64,000 nucleotides of DNA. It comes from Pantoea sp. RIT-PI-b (GTDB taxonomy: Bacteria > Pseudomonadota > Gammaproteobacteria > Enterobacterales > Enterobacteriaceae). A program made the translations under genes and the position numbers. Positions 35,878 to 46,400 of the stretch are shown here, in pieces. Each line of letters begins with the position of its first letter. Within the stretch, counting starts at the first letter, position 1. The notes beneath the pieces are model-generated. The model was not told the DNA's origin. It was given only the letters and a program-made list of their open reading frames with translations, and did no database searches. The stretch lies in assembly GCF_001187905.1 (NCBI RefSeq), contig NZ_LGIS01000033.1, positions 124,001 to 188,000 of the forward strand. The letters run 5' to 3'.

Positions 35878-36177
35878 TCAGGCGTGGTTTTTCCGCCACC
35901 AGGCAATTTGGGTATCGATATACCAGGGAATAATGTAATGGAACAATCCAATAACAAACGGTGGATCTATTCCCTCATCTTTGGCCCATTCTAGTCGGTC
36001 CATCAGCATGCTATCCACGCGTTCAGGGGCCGGAATGCTCTCAACATCAGGTTTGAATTGTGATGCAGCCAGCACATACGTCAGGCGCTGCTGCAACAGG
36101 GATATCAGATGGCGATCGATGGCATCGATACCGGCACGTATTTCCTGCAAGTTTTGGCAATCTTTAGCGGCAATCAC
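35878..36177 (-). CDS. pchB: Isochorismate pyruvate lyase
   Basis: The 99-aa protein matches P. aeruginosa PchB by eye: IRAGIDAIDRHLISLLQQRLTYVLAAS with the family Arg and Lys/Gln positions, IPAPERV, and PFVIGLFHYIIPWYI. It has the AroQ chorismate-mutase fold and splits isochorismate into salicylate and pyruvate. It is the last gene of the biosynthetic operon. No isochorismate synthase (PchA) follows or precedes it, so isochorismate must come from another locus such as entC or menF. Confidence 0.93.
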   Translation of the reverse strand: MIAAKDCQNLQEIRAGIDAIDRHLISLLQQRLTYVLAASQFKPDVESIPAPERVDSMLMDRLEWAKDEGIDPPFVIGLFHYIIPWYIDTQIAWWRKNHA

Positions 36178-36186
36178 AGGTGCTCC

Positions 36187-36936
36187 TTATGGCATATCGA
36201 GGGGAAGTGGGGTGAGTTCCTGCATCAGGCATCGCAAAACGGCCTGCCAGTGCGTTGTCAGATAAAAGTGGTCACCCGGCCAACTGAGTAATTTGAAGTC
36301 ATTCAAGGTGAAATTTGCCCAACGTCTGGCTTCAGGCTCGTTAACTTCACTGTCTTCGGTGCCGTGTAACACGGTAATGGGAGAGGTGAGCGTCATGGAG
36401 GATGTAGGCTGCCAGCATTCGATCAGCGCGTAATCATGGCGCAACTGCCCCAGCACTAATTCGCGCAGCGCAGGAAACTCAAATACTGAAGCTGATGTTG
36501 CAGAAAAGCGCGATACTTCAGTGATCAATGCCTGGTTGGATGCGAGATGAAACTGGGTCTGGCGCTGCCTGTCAGGCGGCGTTTGTCCCGAAACAAACAA
36601 CTTACACACCGGGTTGCCCGAGTGCTGCATCGCTAAGGCCAGTTCCCAGGCCACGGTGGCGCCCATGCTATGGCCAAACAGAATTCGTGGTCGAGGCGGC
36701 AAGTTTGCAAGTTCTTCCATGAGCTGAGAAATCAGCATACGCATATCACTGATCGGGTCGTCGTCCAGCCGCTCTTCGCGTAACGGTAGTTGCAGCGCCC
36801 GCAGCGCCACGCCCGCGGGCAGTTGCTGCGCCCAGCGCTGAAAATAGCTGGCGCTACCTCCCGCATGCGGAAAACACAGCACTTCGTGGTGTGGATGCGG
36901 GCAGCTATCGAGCCGGGAGAGTAAAGCGTTGCGCAT
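36187..36936 (-). CDS. pchC: Type II thioesterase of the pyochelin pathway
   Basis: The 249-aa alpha/beta hydrolase has the editing-thioesterase pattern: LCFPHAGGSASYF near the N-terminus, nucleophile Ser in LFGHSMGATVAWE, Asp in VLHGTEDSEV and His in PGDHFYL. Type II enzymes free misprimed carrier domains. The ATG overlaps the stop of the reductase by one base (TAATG). It is 9 bp upstream of pchB. Confidence 0.92.
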   Translation of the reverse strand: MRNALLSRLDSCPHPHHEVLCFPHAGGSASYFQRWAQQLPAGVALRALQLPLREERLDDDPISDMRMLISQLMEELANLPPRPRILFGHSMGATVAWELALAMQHSGNPVCKLFVSGQTPPDRQRQTQFHLASNQALITEVSRFSATSASVFEFPALRELVLGQLRHDYALIECWQPTSSMTLTSPITVLHGTEDSEVNEPEARRWANFTLNDFKLLSWPGDHFYLTTHWQAVLRCLMQELTPLPLDMP

Positions 36937-38003
36937 TAAATCGCCCCCTCAACGTTCTCTAGCAGCGACGGTAGCTCCAGCCAGCAGAAATTAGCAATCT
37001 GGCGTTGCAGATATTGCAGCGTCTCAGCAGGCGGCAGTACATCCGCCGCAAAATGCAGGCCTGTGGGCACCGCGCGCTGAATCACCTTTAATGTGGCAAA
37101 TGCGGTCACCGCAGCCGTTAATTGCGCGCCCGATGCACATTCAACTACGCAAGCCCGACGCTGAAGATGTCCCTGTTTTTCCCCATAAGCTTCGACTGCC
37201 ATCACATGCTGTAATCGCTTGCCTGCAAACGCTTGAATGCTTAAGGCCACCAAAGCTTCTGCTGCCTGCTCTTCACGTTGAGAACGTTGTGTCAGCCACT
37301 GGGTCAGCGCCTCCGAAGAAAAAAGGTTGTACCACGTCAAATCAAGTGCAGGTTGTGATGCACCGATGCGTTGCCATTCATTAGTCATAAACGGGAAGGC
37401 TGCTGCGCTTGTTTGCGCCAGCGGCAGCTGGATGGGTTCACCGCCCGGGCACAGTTGCAGTTCACCCTGGCGTAAGGCGGCGCCAGCAACGCCATATCCA
37501 TTGTCCAGGCTGGCGAGAAAGTCAGCAGCGCCGCCGAATGAAAAGGGCTCACAGCTCAGCGCATAGCCTTTGGCTTCCTGCAAATGGTCAAACGCTCTGA
37601 TGGCACTGCGCAGCAGCAAGCCGGATAACCCAGGCAACATCCCCGCCGATAAAATGAAATGCCGCTCGGGATTCACCTTGCCCTTAAGTAAAGAATAAAG
37701 GTTATCGTCGCCGCCGGGATCGACGTAATCACAATCCGACTCCGCCGCCATGCGCGCAACCCGATCACCAATCTGGCAACCGGGTGCCGCGCAATTGATG
37801 ATCAGCTGACAGCCATGGCAAAAGTCGTGTAATGCGTCCTCATCAAACAGATCGACTTCCCGATAATCAACACCGGGATGTTTGCGCACAGGAAAACCGC
37901 GGCTGCCCGCGCGTAGGGGCACCACGTCCGCCAGTAGTGCAATCACCTGTTCTCCAACAGCACCGCGAGCACCCAGAATGCCCACCAAAGGTTGGCTGTT
38001 CAT
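36936..38003 (-). CDS. pchK: Thiazoline reductase, saccharopine-dehydrogenase-like (PchK type)
   Basis: The 355-aa protein starts with GILGARGAVGEQVIALL, an N-terminal NAD(P)-binding motif of the saccharopine-dehydrogenase type, followed by IINCAAPGCQIGDRVARMA. It does not have the Gfo/Idh-like start seen in PchG/Irp3. PchK replaces PchG in enantio-pyochelin loci of Pseudomonas protegens (from general knowledge). It reduces the second thiazoline of the enzyme-bound intermediate with NADPH. The start overlaps the pchF stop by 4 bp. Confidence 0.8.
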   Translation of the reverse strand: MNSQPLVGILGARGAVGEQVIALLADVVPLRAGSRGFPVRKHPGVDYREVDLFDEDALHDFCHGCQLIINCAAPGCQIGDRVARMAAESDCDYVDPGGDDNLYSLLKGKVNPERHFILSAGMLPGLSGLLLRSAIRAFDHLQEAKGYALSCEPFSFGGAADFLASLDNGYGVAGAALRQGELQLCPGGEPIQLPLAQTSAAAFPFMTNEWQRIGASQPALDLTWYNLFSSEALTQWLTQRSQREEQAAEALVALSIQAFAGKRLQHVMAVEAYGEKQGHLQRRACVVECASGAQLTAAVTAFATLKVIQRAVPTGLHFAADVLPPAETLQYLQRQIANFCWLELPSLLENVEGAI

Positions 38004-41000
38004 TGGCTGCCCTCATTCAGACCCAACGCGCGTAAAACATGCTGGCAGTGCTGGGCGCTCATGCAGCTAAAATGATCGCCAGGAAGATCATGTATCCGTA
38101 AAGGATGCGGACTATGTTGCTGCCAGTAAGCGGTCATCTCACTGTTCATTGCCGGTAAAACCTGCATCTCACCGTGCTGACGCAGGAAGGTAAGGGGATC
38201 GGGATATGCCCGTAACGCGTGCCCATTAACCGCCAGCAAGCTATGCCGAATCAGGCGATATTGTTCAGCAATGCGTGTGGGAGTGTTCAACTCACTGTCG
38301 GCAAAGGCGGTATGGTCGCGAATACGCTCCAGGCGCGCTTCAGAACTCATTGCTGCTAAGGTTGTGATTGCTGTTGCACAGAGGTCCTGTTTTCCCGAAG
38401 AGAACCGGGCGAGAGAGCCTTGTGGGATAACGCCCGGCGTCTCATGAAGGATGTCGTTTAGCAGCTGCTGGAACGCTTTTTCATCCTGTGGATAGCCAAG
38501 CGCTTGTGGGTTGGCTTGCATCACGCGTGCAAAAATATACTCAGCCAGAAGATCATCTTCGATGCGGAACGGCACCGGATAGCTGCTGATAATACTAAGT
38601 TGCGCTACATTGCGTCCCATATAAGTGAGTCTGGTGGCAATCTCCTGCGCCAGCATGCCGCCCAGGCAGTAGCCGACAATGTGTAATGGCGCGGTATCTT
38701 CGTGGTTCGAGATGATCTCTACCGCCTGATCTGCCAGCCAGGCAATGCCATTTTCTGCAGGATGGGCGAGGAACGGTTCTGGGCTGTTCAGTGCCATGCC
38801 CAGCACGCGCTGTTGCGGTCCGATGTTTTCAAGCAGCTCACGATAGGGTGCAAGGGTACCGCTGCCATCATGGATCAATAACAGCGTTGATTCGCTTTCT
38901 GCACCAGGTTGCAGCTCCAGCAGACGATAGTTCGAGACGCTTTGTTCGCCGAAGCGAAGCGCGAGAGCCGCCAGATGCTGTTCGTTCATCATGGCACGAA
39001 GCAGCGTATCCCAGCGCCATCCTGCGGCCTGCGGTAAGGTGGCGCGAAGTCGGCTGACCACCTGAGCCACCAACAGAGAATCACCACCCAGCGAAAAGAA
39101 GTTGTCGTAGCGGCCAACGCTTTCAACTTTAAGTACCGACTGCCAAATTTTGGCGATGTCTTTTTCCAGTGCGGTGATTGGTGCTTCAGCCACTCGCATC
39201 CCTTCCGCAGGTTTTGACGGCACCAGCGCGGCGAGCGCGCGACGATCAATCTTGCCGTTAGAGGTCAGTGGCAGTTGCTCAAGCTGGTGGATAGCATCGG
39301 GCAGCATCCAGCCAGGTAGCCATTGCGCGAGATGGTCCTGCAATGCTTGTTGTTTAACGCTGGCCTGCTGGGTTTTGAAGCGTGCCGCAAACACGTGTTG
39401 CCCTAAATCCTGTAACCCAAGCTCATCATTAGGGGCAATGACTATTTCCGTTGCGCCCGCCTGCTGCAGATAATTCTGCCATTCATCGATGCCCATAAAG
39501 GTCGTACCTTGCTCACGGCGACAGTCTTCAAAGCCGGTTAACCCTTCTTTAAATTCCATCGAGGACATAATCTGATAGCTGTTGCTGGTCGCTTCGATAA
39601 ACACCAGCCAGCCACCGGGTGCCAGAATCTCTTTTAGCTTGCCGATGACATCAGCGGCATGACGTGAATTATGCAAAACGTTGGCGCACAGAATCACGTC
39701 ACGTGAAGATGCCTCAATTCCCTGCGGCAAAGCGGGCTGATTGATGTCATACAGGCCATAACGCACCCACGGCCATTGGCTAAAGCGTTTCTCTGCTTCA
39801 TTGAGGAAATAATTCGACAGGTCACTAAACAGATAATCCACCGGGAAATCATCCAGCGCTGGTATCAGATCAAGGCTGGTTCCTCCCACGCCCGCACCTA
39901 CCTCCAGCAAGCGCAGTGTATCCCCGTTCTTTTCCCGGGCAATCTGACGCACTGTGGCGCAGACCAGACTGTTCACGGTTCGGCTGACTAAATTGTCACG
40001 ATAAGCCGCTTCTGCCACGTGCGTCTGCCCTTGAGGGAACAACAGATCCAGCGGATCCGCTTCATTGCGCATGAGCGCCGGCAGGGCGAGATGGCTGTCA
40101 TGCATATAACGCAGGATGGCGGCTCCCCAATTCACCTCCTTTTCCAACTGGTAGAGCCTGCTCCAACGCTGCTCTACATCCTGAAGCGTGATGTGTCGCT
40201 GTGCGCTGAAATGCGTTTCCGTTTTCTGCTGTAAAAAGCCGTGCTCGGTCAGTGCACGCAGCCAGCGGCCAATCAGACACTCATGGCGTTTTGCGACCGC
40301 GCCGCTGGCAATTAGATTGCTAAGGGCAACCGGAATCTGCGGATTGCTAAACTGTGGCAGGCTTAAAAGCGCCTGCGCCATAGCGTATAACGACACCTCT
40401 TCAATGCCCTGCGCCAGCTCTAATACGGTGGCGCGGTTCATTTCTCCTGCGAGTGTCTTTGCATGCTGAGGGAGTATTTTGGCTACATCCGAGCCTGCCT
40501 GAGAAACCGCTTGCTCTGCCGCAGTGACAAAGGCCAGCAGTCGCTGGGTGCTTTGGCCGCGATCGGTGACCAACACGCTGGCCGCTGCAATATCCTGGTG
40601 ACGAATCAGCGTGCTTTCGATTTCGGCCAGTTCAATACGGTGGCCGCGCACTTTAAGCTGATCGTCTTCACGGCCAAGAAATTGCAGGTTGCCATCCGCT
40701 CTGTAAGCCGCCAGATCACCGGTACGGTACAGGCGTTCGCCACTTTGCGGGTGCGTGATAAAGCGCTGGGCTGTTTTTTCATCATCACGATCGTATCCGA
40801 TCGCCAGCCCGGCACCGGCGATAAACAGATCACCGGCGACGTCTTCGGGACACTCATTCAGTTCGCTATCCAGCACATACAAGTGTTGGTTGGGCAGCGG
40901 GCGGCCATAAGGAATACTGGTCCAGTCAGGCTGAACATGGTCGATGGGATAGCAAACCGACCAGATAGCGGCCTCGGTGGCGCCGCCCAGACTGTACAGT

Positions 41001-43408
41001 TGCGCATTCGGTAAGGGCTGGCGGGCACGTTCAGGTAAATTAACCGGGATCCAGTCTCCCGATAACAACGCCGCGCGCAGTGAAGGACACTGTGCATCCG
41101 ATTCACTGTGCAAATAATCCACCAGCATGGCGAGCTGTGCAGGCACCGAGTTCCACAGAGTGATGTGATCCGCTTGCATCAGACGAGCTAACTGCCACGG
41201 ATCGCTGCGATGACGGGGTTCTGGTAGCACCAATGCTGCACCGGTAGCAAGAATGCCAAAAATATCGTAAACCGCGAGGTCAAAACTGAGGTTAGCCAAT
41301 CCAAGCACGCGATCACCCTCATGCGGATTGAGCATGCGGTTAATGGCTTCAACCGTATTACGTGCTGCCTGGTGGCTTATCATCACCCCTTTCGGTTCAC
41401 CGGTAGAACCCGAGGTGTAGATAACATAGGCAAGGGCATCAGGACTGACTTTCGGCCAGCGTAACGGCAGTACTGTGTCGTGCTGCTCATCGACGAGAAT
41501 GAGCGGAGGCAAATCACTGTCTGTTTCCGCAAAAGGAAGCTGGCCGCTGTCGGCCAGAATGGCATCCGGGCGCGCAAGTGAAAGCAGCCACTGTTGGCGT
41601 TTTACCGGGAGTGAGAGATCTAAAGGAATCCAGGCGGCGCCCGCCCGCATTGCGGCGAGAACGGCAACAACCTGAGAGATGCTTTTTTCGATGGCGATCA
41701 CCACCCGGCTTGCGGGTGTAAGGCCTTGTTGTAGCAGGCGCGCCGCGAGTGCATCGGCGGCAGCGGTTAATTGCTGGTAACTCAACGTTTGATGCGCATC
41801 CTTCACCGCCAGCAGGTCGGGAGTACGCAGCGCCTGCTGCCAGACGGGGGCATGCAACACTCCCTGCGGCAAAGCCATTGTGGTGTCGTTCATTGCCAGA
41901 CGGCGTTGTAGCTGTGCTGCCGGTAAGGGCACGTTAACCGGGATATGCCAGGCACCCGCGTTTTCACACAGCGATTCAATGGTTGCGCGGAATGCGGCAA
42001 ACATCTCTTTCGCCGTTGCAGCAGAGAGCATGCCTTCACGAATATCCCAGTTAATATTCAGGCCGTTTTCGCCTGGGCTGATTTGGCAATCGAGGGCCAC
42101 CTGAGGCGTTTGCGTGATGCTGTAGGTTTGTTGCGCGCCTTGCAGCAGATGCGTACAGCAGTCCGTGCCGCTACTTATTGCGCTGGTAAATGCAACCGGA
42201 TACAGCGCTGCTTCTCGGCCTCGCCGGCGGCCCAACTCGCGCAAAACATCGATACCGGTGAACGCGCTATGGTCGAGATCGCGCCATAATTGTTCCTGAA
42301 TGACCTGAACCTGGCCAAGCAGGGAGCGCTGAGCCGCCAGTTTGATGTCGAGCAATTCTACTGCGCTGAAATCACCGATCAACTGATCTACCGCCGGATG
42401 CAATGGCTGGCGCTGCATCATGGTGAGGCTCAGGCCAAAATGGCTACCGGCTACCCAGCGCTGGAGTGTCGCCGCATACAGGGTGGCAAACAGCGCACTT
42501 AATCCCACCCCGTGCGCGGCGGCGGCCTGCGCTAATTGGGAAAATTGAGCGGGCGCTAGCACAAAGCCTTCGCGGAAGAATTTTGGTGTTAAAGGCACTG
42601 CGCAGATAGGCAGCGCCGGTGCGGCTGGTAATGTGTCCACTCTTGCCAGCCAGTAATCACGCGCCTGCAAATAATCAGCACTTTCACTCTGGCGCTGACT
42701 ATTGATCACGTAGTCGCGGAACGTAATTGCGGGGGCTGTCACCGTTTGGCCCTGATAGGCCGCGCTTAACTGCTTCAGCAACTGACGCGCGCTCTGGAAG
42801 TCACACACCAGCAAATTGAATGAGATGTGGAGCACGGCGCAATCACTCATTTGCGTCACTTCCAGGCTAATCAGAGGCCAGCAATCGGGTTGGCCTTGAT
42901 AATGGCTTAGTGCTTCCCGACGCTGTTGCAGGCATTGCTGCTGCTCTGATTTCGTTCGTTTGCCAATGTCTTCAACGTTTATCGTGGCCTCTGGCACCTC
43001 AGCGAGCGTCTGCTGCGAGCCGCTAGCATGAACGATAGTGCGCAACATATCGTGGCAGGCGATAAGTGACTGCCAGGCCGTGGTCAGGCGGGCAACATCC
43101 AGTTCTGCAAAACGAAACTCGAGGTAGCCATGGCAATCAACCCCTCCCAAAGTAAAAGCTTCACTGCGTCCCAGTAAATAGGCAGATTGCAGCCCAGTCA
43201 GCGGATAAGGCGAAAACCGCTGGGTCGGGTCGTCATGCCACTCAGGTTTGGTTAACGCCGCGATAAGTTCGGGCTTGTGCAGCTTCAGTAAAGAGACGCG
43301 TTCAGGCGTCATGGCACCTGCGGGTGCGCGATAGCGTAACGTGTCACCTTCGCACCATAGGACAATACCCGCCGCTTTTAGCTCACTAATCAATGTGGAT
43401 GAATTCAT
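38000..43408 (-). CDS. pchF: Pyochelin synthetase PchF (Cy-A-MT-PCP-TE NRPS)
   Basis: A 1802-aa NRPS. Residues 1-50 are a TubC-type docking domain (STLISELKAAGIVLWCEGDTL). It is followed by the cyclisation domain with DLxxxD-type core LLVCDFQSA, and the adenylation domain (YTSGSTGEPKG; binding-pocket residues D-L-Y-N-L-S-L-I-W for cysteine). An N-methyltransferase is inserted after A8 (EVGAGVGG near 1170). Then come a carrier domain (Ser1444 in LGGDSLL) and a thioesterase (about 1545-1802). The TE nucleophile motif is GYCLGG, with Cys1581 in place of Ser. It adds and N-methylates the second cysteine and releases the product. The start at 43408 overlaps the pchE stop (ATGA). Confidence 0.93.
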   Translation of the reverse strand: MNSSTLISELKAAGIVLWCEGDTLRYRAPAGAMTPERVSLLKLHKPELIAALTKPEWHDDPTQRFSPYPLTGLQSAYLLGRSEAFTLGGVDCHGYLEFRFAELDVARLTTAWQSLIACHDMLRTIVHASGSQQTLAEVPEATINVEDIGKRTKSEQQQCLQQRREALSHYQGQPDCWPLISLEVTQMSDCAVLHISFNLLVCDFQSARQLLKQLSAAYQGQTVTAPAITFRDYVINSQRQSESADYLQARDYWLARVDTLPAAPALPICAVPLTPKFFREGFVLAPAQFSQLAQAAAAHGVGLSALFATLYAATLQRWVAGSHFGLSLTMMQRQPLHPAVDQLIGDFSAVELLDIKLAAQRSLLGQVQVIQEQLWRDLDHSAFTGIDVLRELGRRRGREAALYPVAFTSAISSGTDCCTHLLQGAQQTYSITQTPQVALDCQISPGENGLNINWDIREGMLSAATAKEMFAAFRATIESLCENAGAWHIPVNVPLPAAQLQRRLAMNDTTMALPQGVLHAPVWQQALRTPDLLAVKDAHQTLSYQQLTAAADALAARLLQQGLTPASRVVIAIEKSISQVVAVLAAMRAGAAWIPLDLSLPVKRQQWLLSLARPDAILADSGQLPFAETDSDLPPLILVDEQHDTVLPLRWPKVSPDALAYVIYTSGSTGEPKGVMISHQAARNTVEAINRMLNPHEGDRVLGLANLSFDLAVYDIFGILATGAALVLPEPRHRSDPWQLARLMQADHITLWNSVPAQLAMLVDYLHSESDAQCPSLRAALLSGDWIPVNLPERARQPLPNAQLYSLGGATEAAIWSVCYPIDHVQPDWTSIPYGRPLPNQHLYVLDSELNECPEDVAGDLFIAGAGLAIGYDRDDEKTAQRFITHPQSGERLYRTGDLAAYRADGNLQFLGREDDQLKVRGHRIELAEIESTLIRHQDIAAASVLVTDRGQSTQRLLAFVTAAEQAVSQAGSDVAKILPQHAKTLAGEMNRATVLELAQGIEEVSLYAMAQALLSLPQFSNPQIPVALSNLIASGAVAKRHECLIGRWLRALTEHGFLQQKTETHFSAQRHITLQDVEQRWSRLYQLEKEVNWGAAILRYMHDSHLALPALMRNEADPLDLLFPQGQTHVAEAAYRDNLVSRTVNSLVCATVRQIAREKNGDTLRLLEVGAGVGGTSLDLIPALDDFPVDYLFSDLSNYFLNEAEKRFSQWPWVRYGLYDINQPALPQGIEASSRDVILCANVLHNSRHAADVIGKLKEILAPGGWLVFIEATSNSYQIMSSMEFKEGLTGFEDCRREQGTTFMGIDEWQNYLQQAGATEIVIAPNDELGLQDLGQHVFAARFKTQQASVKQQALQDHLAQWLPGWMLPDAIHQLEQLPLTSNGKIDRRALAALVPSKPAEGMRVAEAPITALEKDIAKIWQSVLKVESVGRYDNFFSLGGDSLLVAQVVSRLRATLPQAAGWRWDTLLRAMMNEQHLAALALRFGEQSVSNYRLLELQPGAESESTLLLIHDGSGTLAPYRELLENIGPQQRVLGMALNSPEPFLAHPAENGIAWLADQAVEIISNHEDTAPLHIVGYCLGGMLAQEIATRLTYMGRNVAQLSIISSYPVPFRIEDDLLAEYIFARVMQANPQALGYPQDEKAFQQLLNDILHETPGVIPQGSLARFSSGKQDLCATAITTLAAMSSEARLERIRDHTAFADSELNTPTRIAEQYRLIRHSLLAVNGHALRAYPDPLTFLRQHGEMQVLPAMNSEMTAYWQQHSPHPLRIHDLPGDHFSCMSAQHCQHVLRALGLNEGSQ

Positions 43409-46400
43409 AATGCTCCCTCTTCGGTGGTGGTATTGGCAGAACAAGTTGAGGTGATAAAGGTGGCCAACGCCGCCAACGTAGCGTTGCTGAGAAATTGACG
43501 CAGCGAGAGCTGTACGCCATACGTTTGATTGATGCGGTTGACCAGTCGCATCGCTTGCAGACTGTTGCCTCCCGCCTGGAAAAATGTCAGACGGATATCG
43601 CAGACATTCACTTCAAGTATTTCCTGCCACATCAGGCGCAGTTGTGCATGCAGGGGACTTTCATCGTGGGTCAGGGGCGTGGCTTGCGCTGCCAGCTCAG
43701 CAATCATCTTTTCGAGCGCAGCGCGGTTAACTTTGCCATTGGCGGTCAGGGGTAAGTTGCTGACAGTGTGGATGCGTGAAGGCAGCATATAAGCGGGTAG
43801 CTTTGCCGCGAGCGTAGCCAGTAATACCGCAGTGTCGAGTTGATTGTCGGACGTGAGAACCGCTTCGAGACGCTGATTTACCACCAGACAGAACGCATCG
43901 ATTACACTCGGCAGTTGCTGCAGCGCTGACTCGATTTCAGTCAGCTCGATACGATTGCCATCCACTTTAACCTGATGATCCTGCCGCCCGAGAAAATGCA
44001 GCAAGCCATCCTCGGAATAGCAGCCGCGATCACCGGTGCGATACCAGCGCTCCCCCTGATATTCAACAAAACGGCGGTCGGTCTGAGCCGCATCACCGAT
44101 GTAACCCCGCGCAAGCCCCACACCGCCAATCCACAACTCACCCGGTACACCGTCTGGGCAGTCACTGTGATGGGTGTCCATGACGCGAAACTTTTGGTTG
44201 GCCAGCGGATAACCGTAAGGAACGCGGGTTGTGCTGTCAGTCTCGGGCATTATTTCAAAGGCATTCGACCAGATAGCTGCTTCGGTGGCGCCGCCCATCG
44301 CAATAACCCGCACTGGATGGGGTATTCGCTGACGCAAACGCTTTGCCAAATCCGGCGCTACCCGATCACCGGAAACCCATGCCTGTCGAAGTGTCGGCAG
44401 GAAGGGCTGGTTTGACGTGGTTAATAACAGCATCTCCAGCAGCGCCGGGACGGAATTCCACAATGTGACTGCGTGCTGCTGCGCCAAAGACCGCCAGCTA
44501 TCCGGATCGCGACGCTTATCTTCATCAGGCATGACGAGGGCGCCTCCCTCGGAAAGTAAGCCGAAGATGTCGTAGACCGATAAATCAAACTCCAGCCCGG
44601 AGATTGCCAGCACGCGATCCTCATGAGTGATGCCAAAGCGGCGATTGAGCGTTGCTATGGTGTTCCATGCTGCGCGATGCGTGATTGCTACGCCTTTTGG
44701 TTCTCCCGTGGAGCCCGAGGTATAGATAACATAGGCCAGGGTTTCGTCATTGCCGCTGGCGGGTGTTTTCAGAGCATGGGAATGAGGGTGACTGATTAAC
44801 TCACTGGTTTGATAAACCAGCACCGATTCCGGCCACGGTTCAGCCCGGTGAGTGATGACACAGACAACCTCTGCGCGCTGGCATATCGTTATGCGTCGGG
44901 CGAGAGGATGATCAACGGCCAGAGGCAGCCAGCATGCGCCGGTGGCGAGCACACCCAGCACGGTGGCAATTTGCTCAATGCCTTTGGGGAGATTGATGGC
45001 AACAATATCCTCGGGTTTCACGCCGCGCTGACGCAGTTCAAAACCAATCTGCAGTGCGCGTTGCGCTAATTCTTGATAGCTGGTGGTACGATCGGCAGTA
45101 ATAACGGCGGGTGCGTGTGGCTGATATTTTGCCTGTTGAAAGAAACCGTCATGCAGTCTTGCGGGCTCAATACTGAGTGCCGTGGCGTTGACCCGGCTGC
45201 GTATGGCCTGAGTAAAGGGAGGCAGGGATATATCGGGCACATCACGCCACTCCTGTTCGATCAGCGTATGCAGGCGCGCTAACCAACAGCTGAACATCGA
45301 ACTTACCATCTCAGCAGGAAACAAGCTGTCCACGCTATCCCAGTTAAGTAGTAGACCTTCACGCGTTGGGTAGCTTTGATGATCAATCCAAACCTGAGGC
45401 GTTTGAGAAATCATCCAGTGCAGTGTGCCCAGCGTTTGTTCCGCGACTTCCGGAAGAAAAGGCTCGCCGAGGTTAAGAGCAAATACCACAGGCGCGGTGC
45501 GGGGAGCAGTCCCTTCCAGACGTGCTAAATCACGCAACACCTCTACACCTGAGTAATCGGCCTGGGCAATGTCACGGTGCAGTTGTGACTGCAACTGTTG
45601 CAGGCGCTGCACGAAGGATGCCGGTTGGCGGAAGTCAACTTCCAGCAGCAGCAGCGTGGTGAAGTCGGCGACCATATCGCCTACGTCTGGCACAAGATCG
45701 TTGCGGTTGAATAACGGCACGTTGAGCAGGAAATGTTTGTTCTCACTCCAGCGCGCCAGTATTTCGCAATACAAGGTCAAAAAAACTACGGCAAGGGTGA
45801 TGCCATGCTGTTTGGTTTTGTCTTGCAAAATCGCCAATTGGTGGTGCTTGATCAGATAGTCGCGTCGGGTGAAACGCGGTTTGGTCACCATTTCGGGTTG
45901 CTGAGCCAACGGAAGTGCAGGCGCACCGGGCAGTGAACTCAGCCGCTGCTGCCAATAGGCTTTTGCCTCACGGTAACGTTGCTTGCTCTCAATCCCTTGC
46001 AGGTATTGATACTGGAAAAAGTTAGCCTTTAAGGGAGGTAGAGCGTTATCTGGCTGATTGTAGAGCTTAGTCATATCTCGCAGCAGAACATTTATGCTCA
46101 GAACATCCGCGACAAGCAGGTCTATATTCAGGTGAAGCCGGGCCACATTCCCTGGCAGGCGTGAAAGAGCAACCCGCAGCGGCCATCCCTGTTCAACATC
46201 CGCGCGATAGTGGGAAAACTGCTGACGATATTGCTGTAGCCTCACGTCAACCTGATTGGCGGACATGGCGCGTAAGTCAGCCTCTTCAACCGAAAAAATA
46301 CGGTCGCACACTGGCACATGCTGCTCTCCTTGTGCGGAAAACTGCACCTGAAGCATGAGATGCCGTTCGACTAAACGCTGACAGGCCCGGCGCAGGCGCT

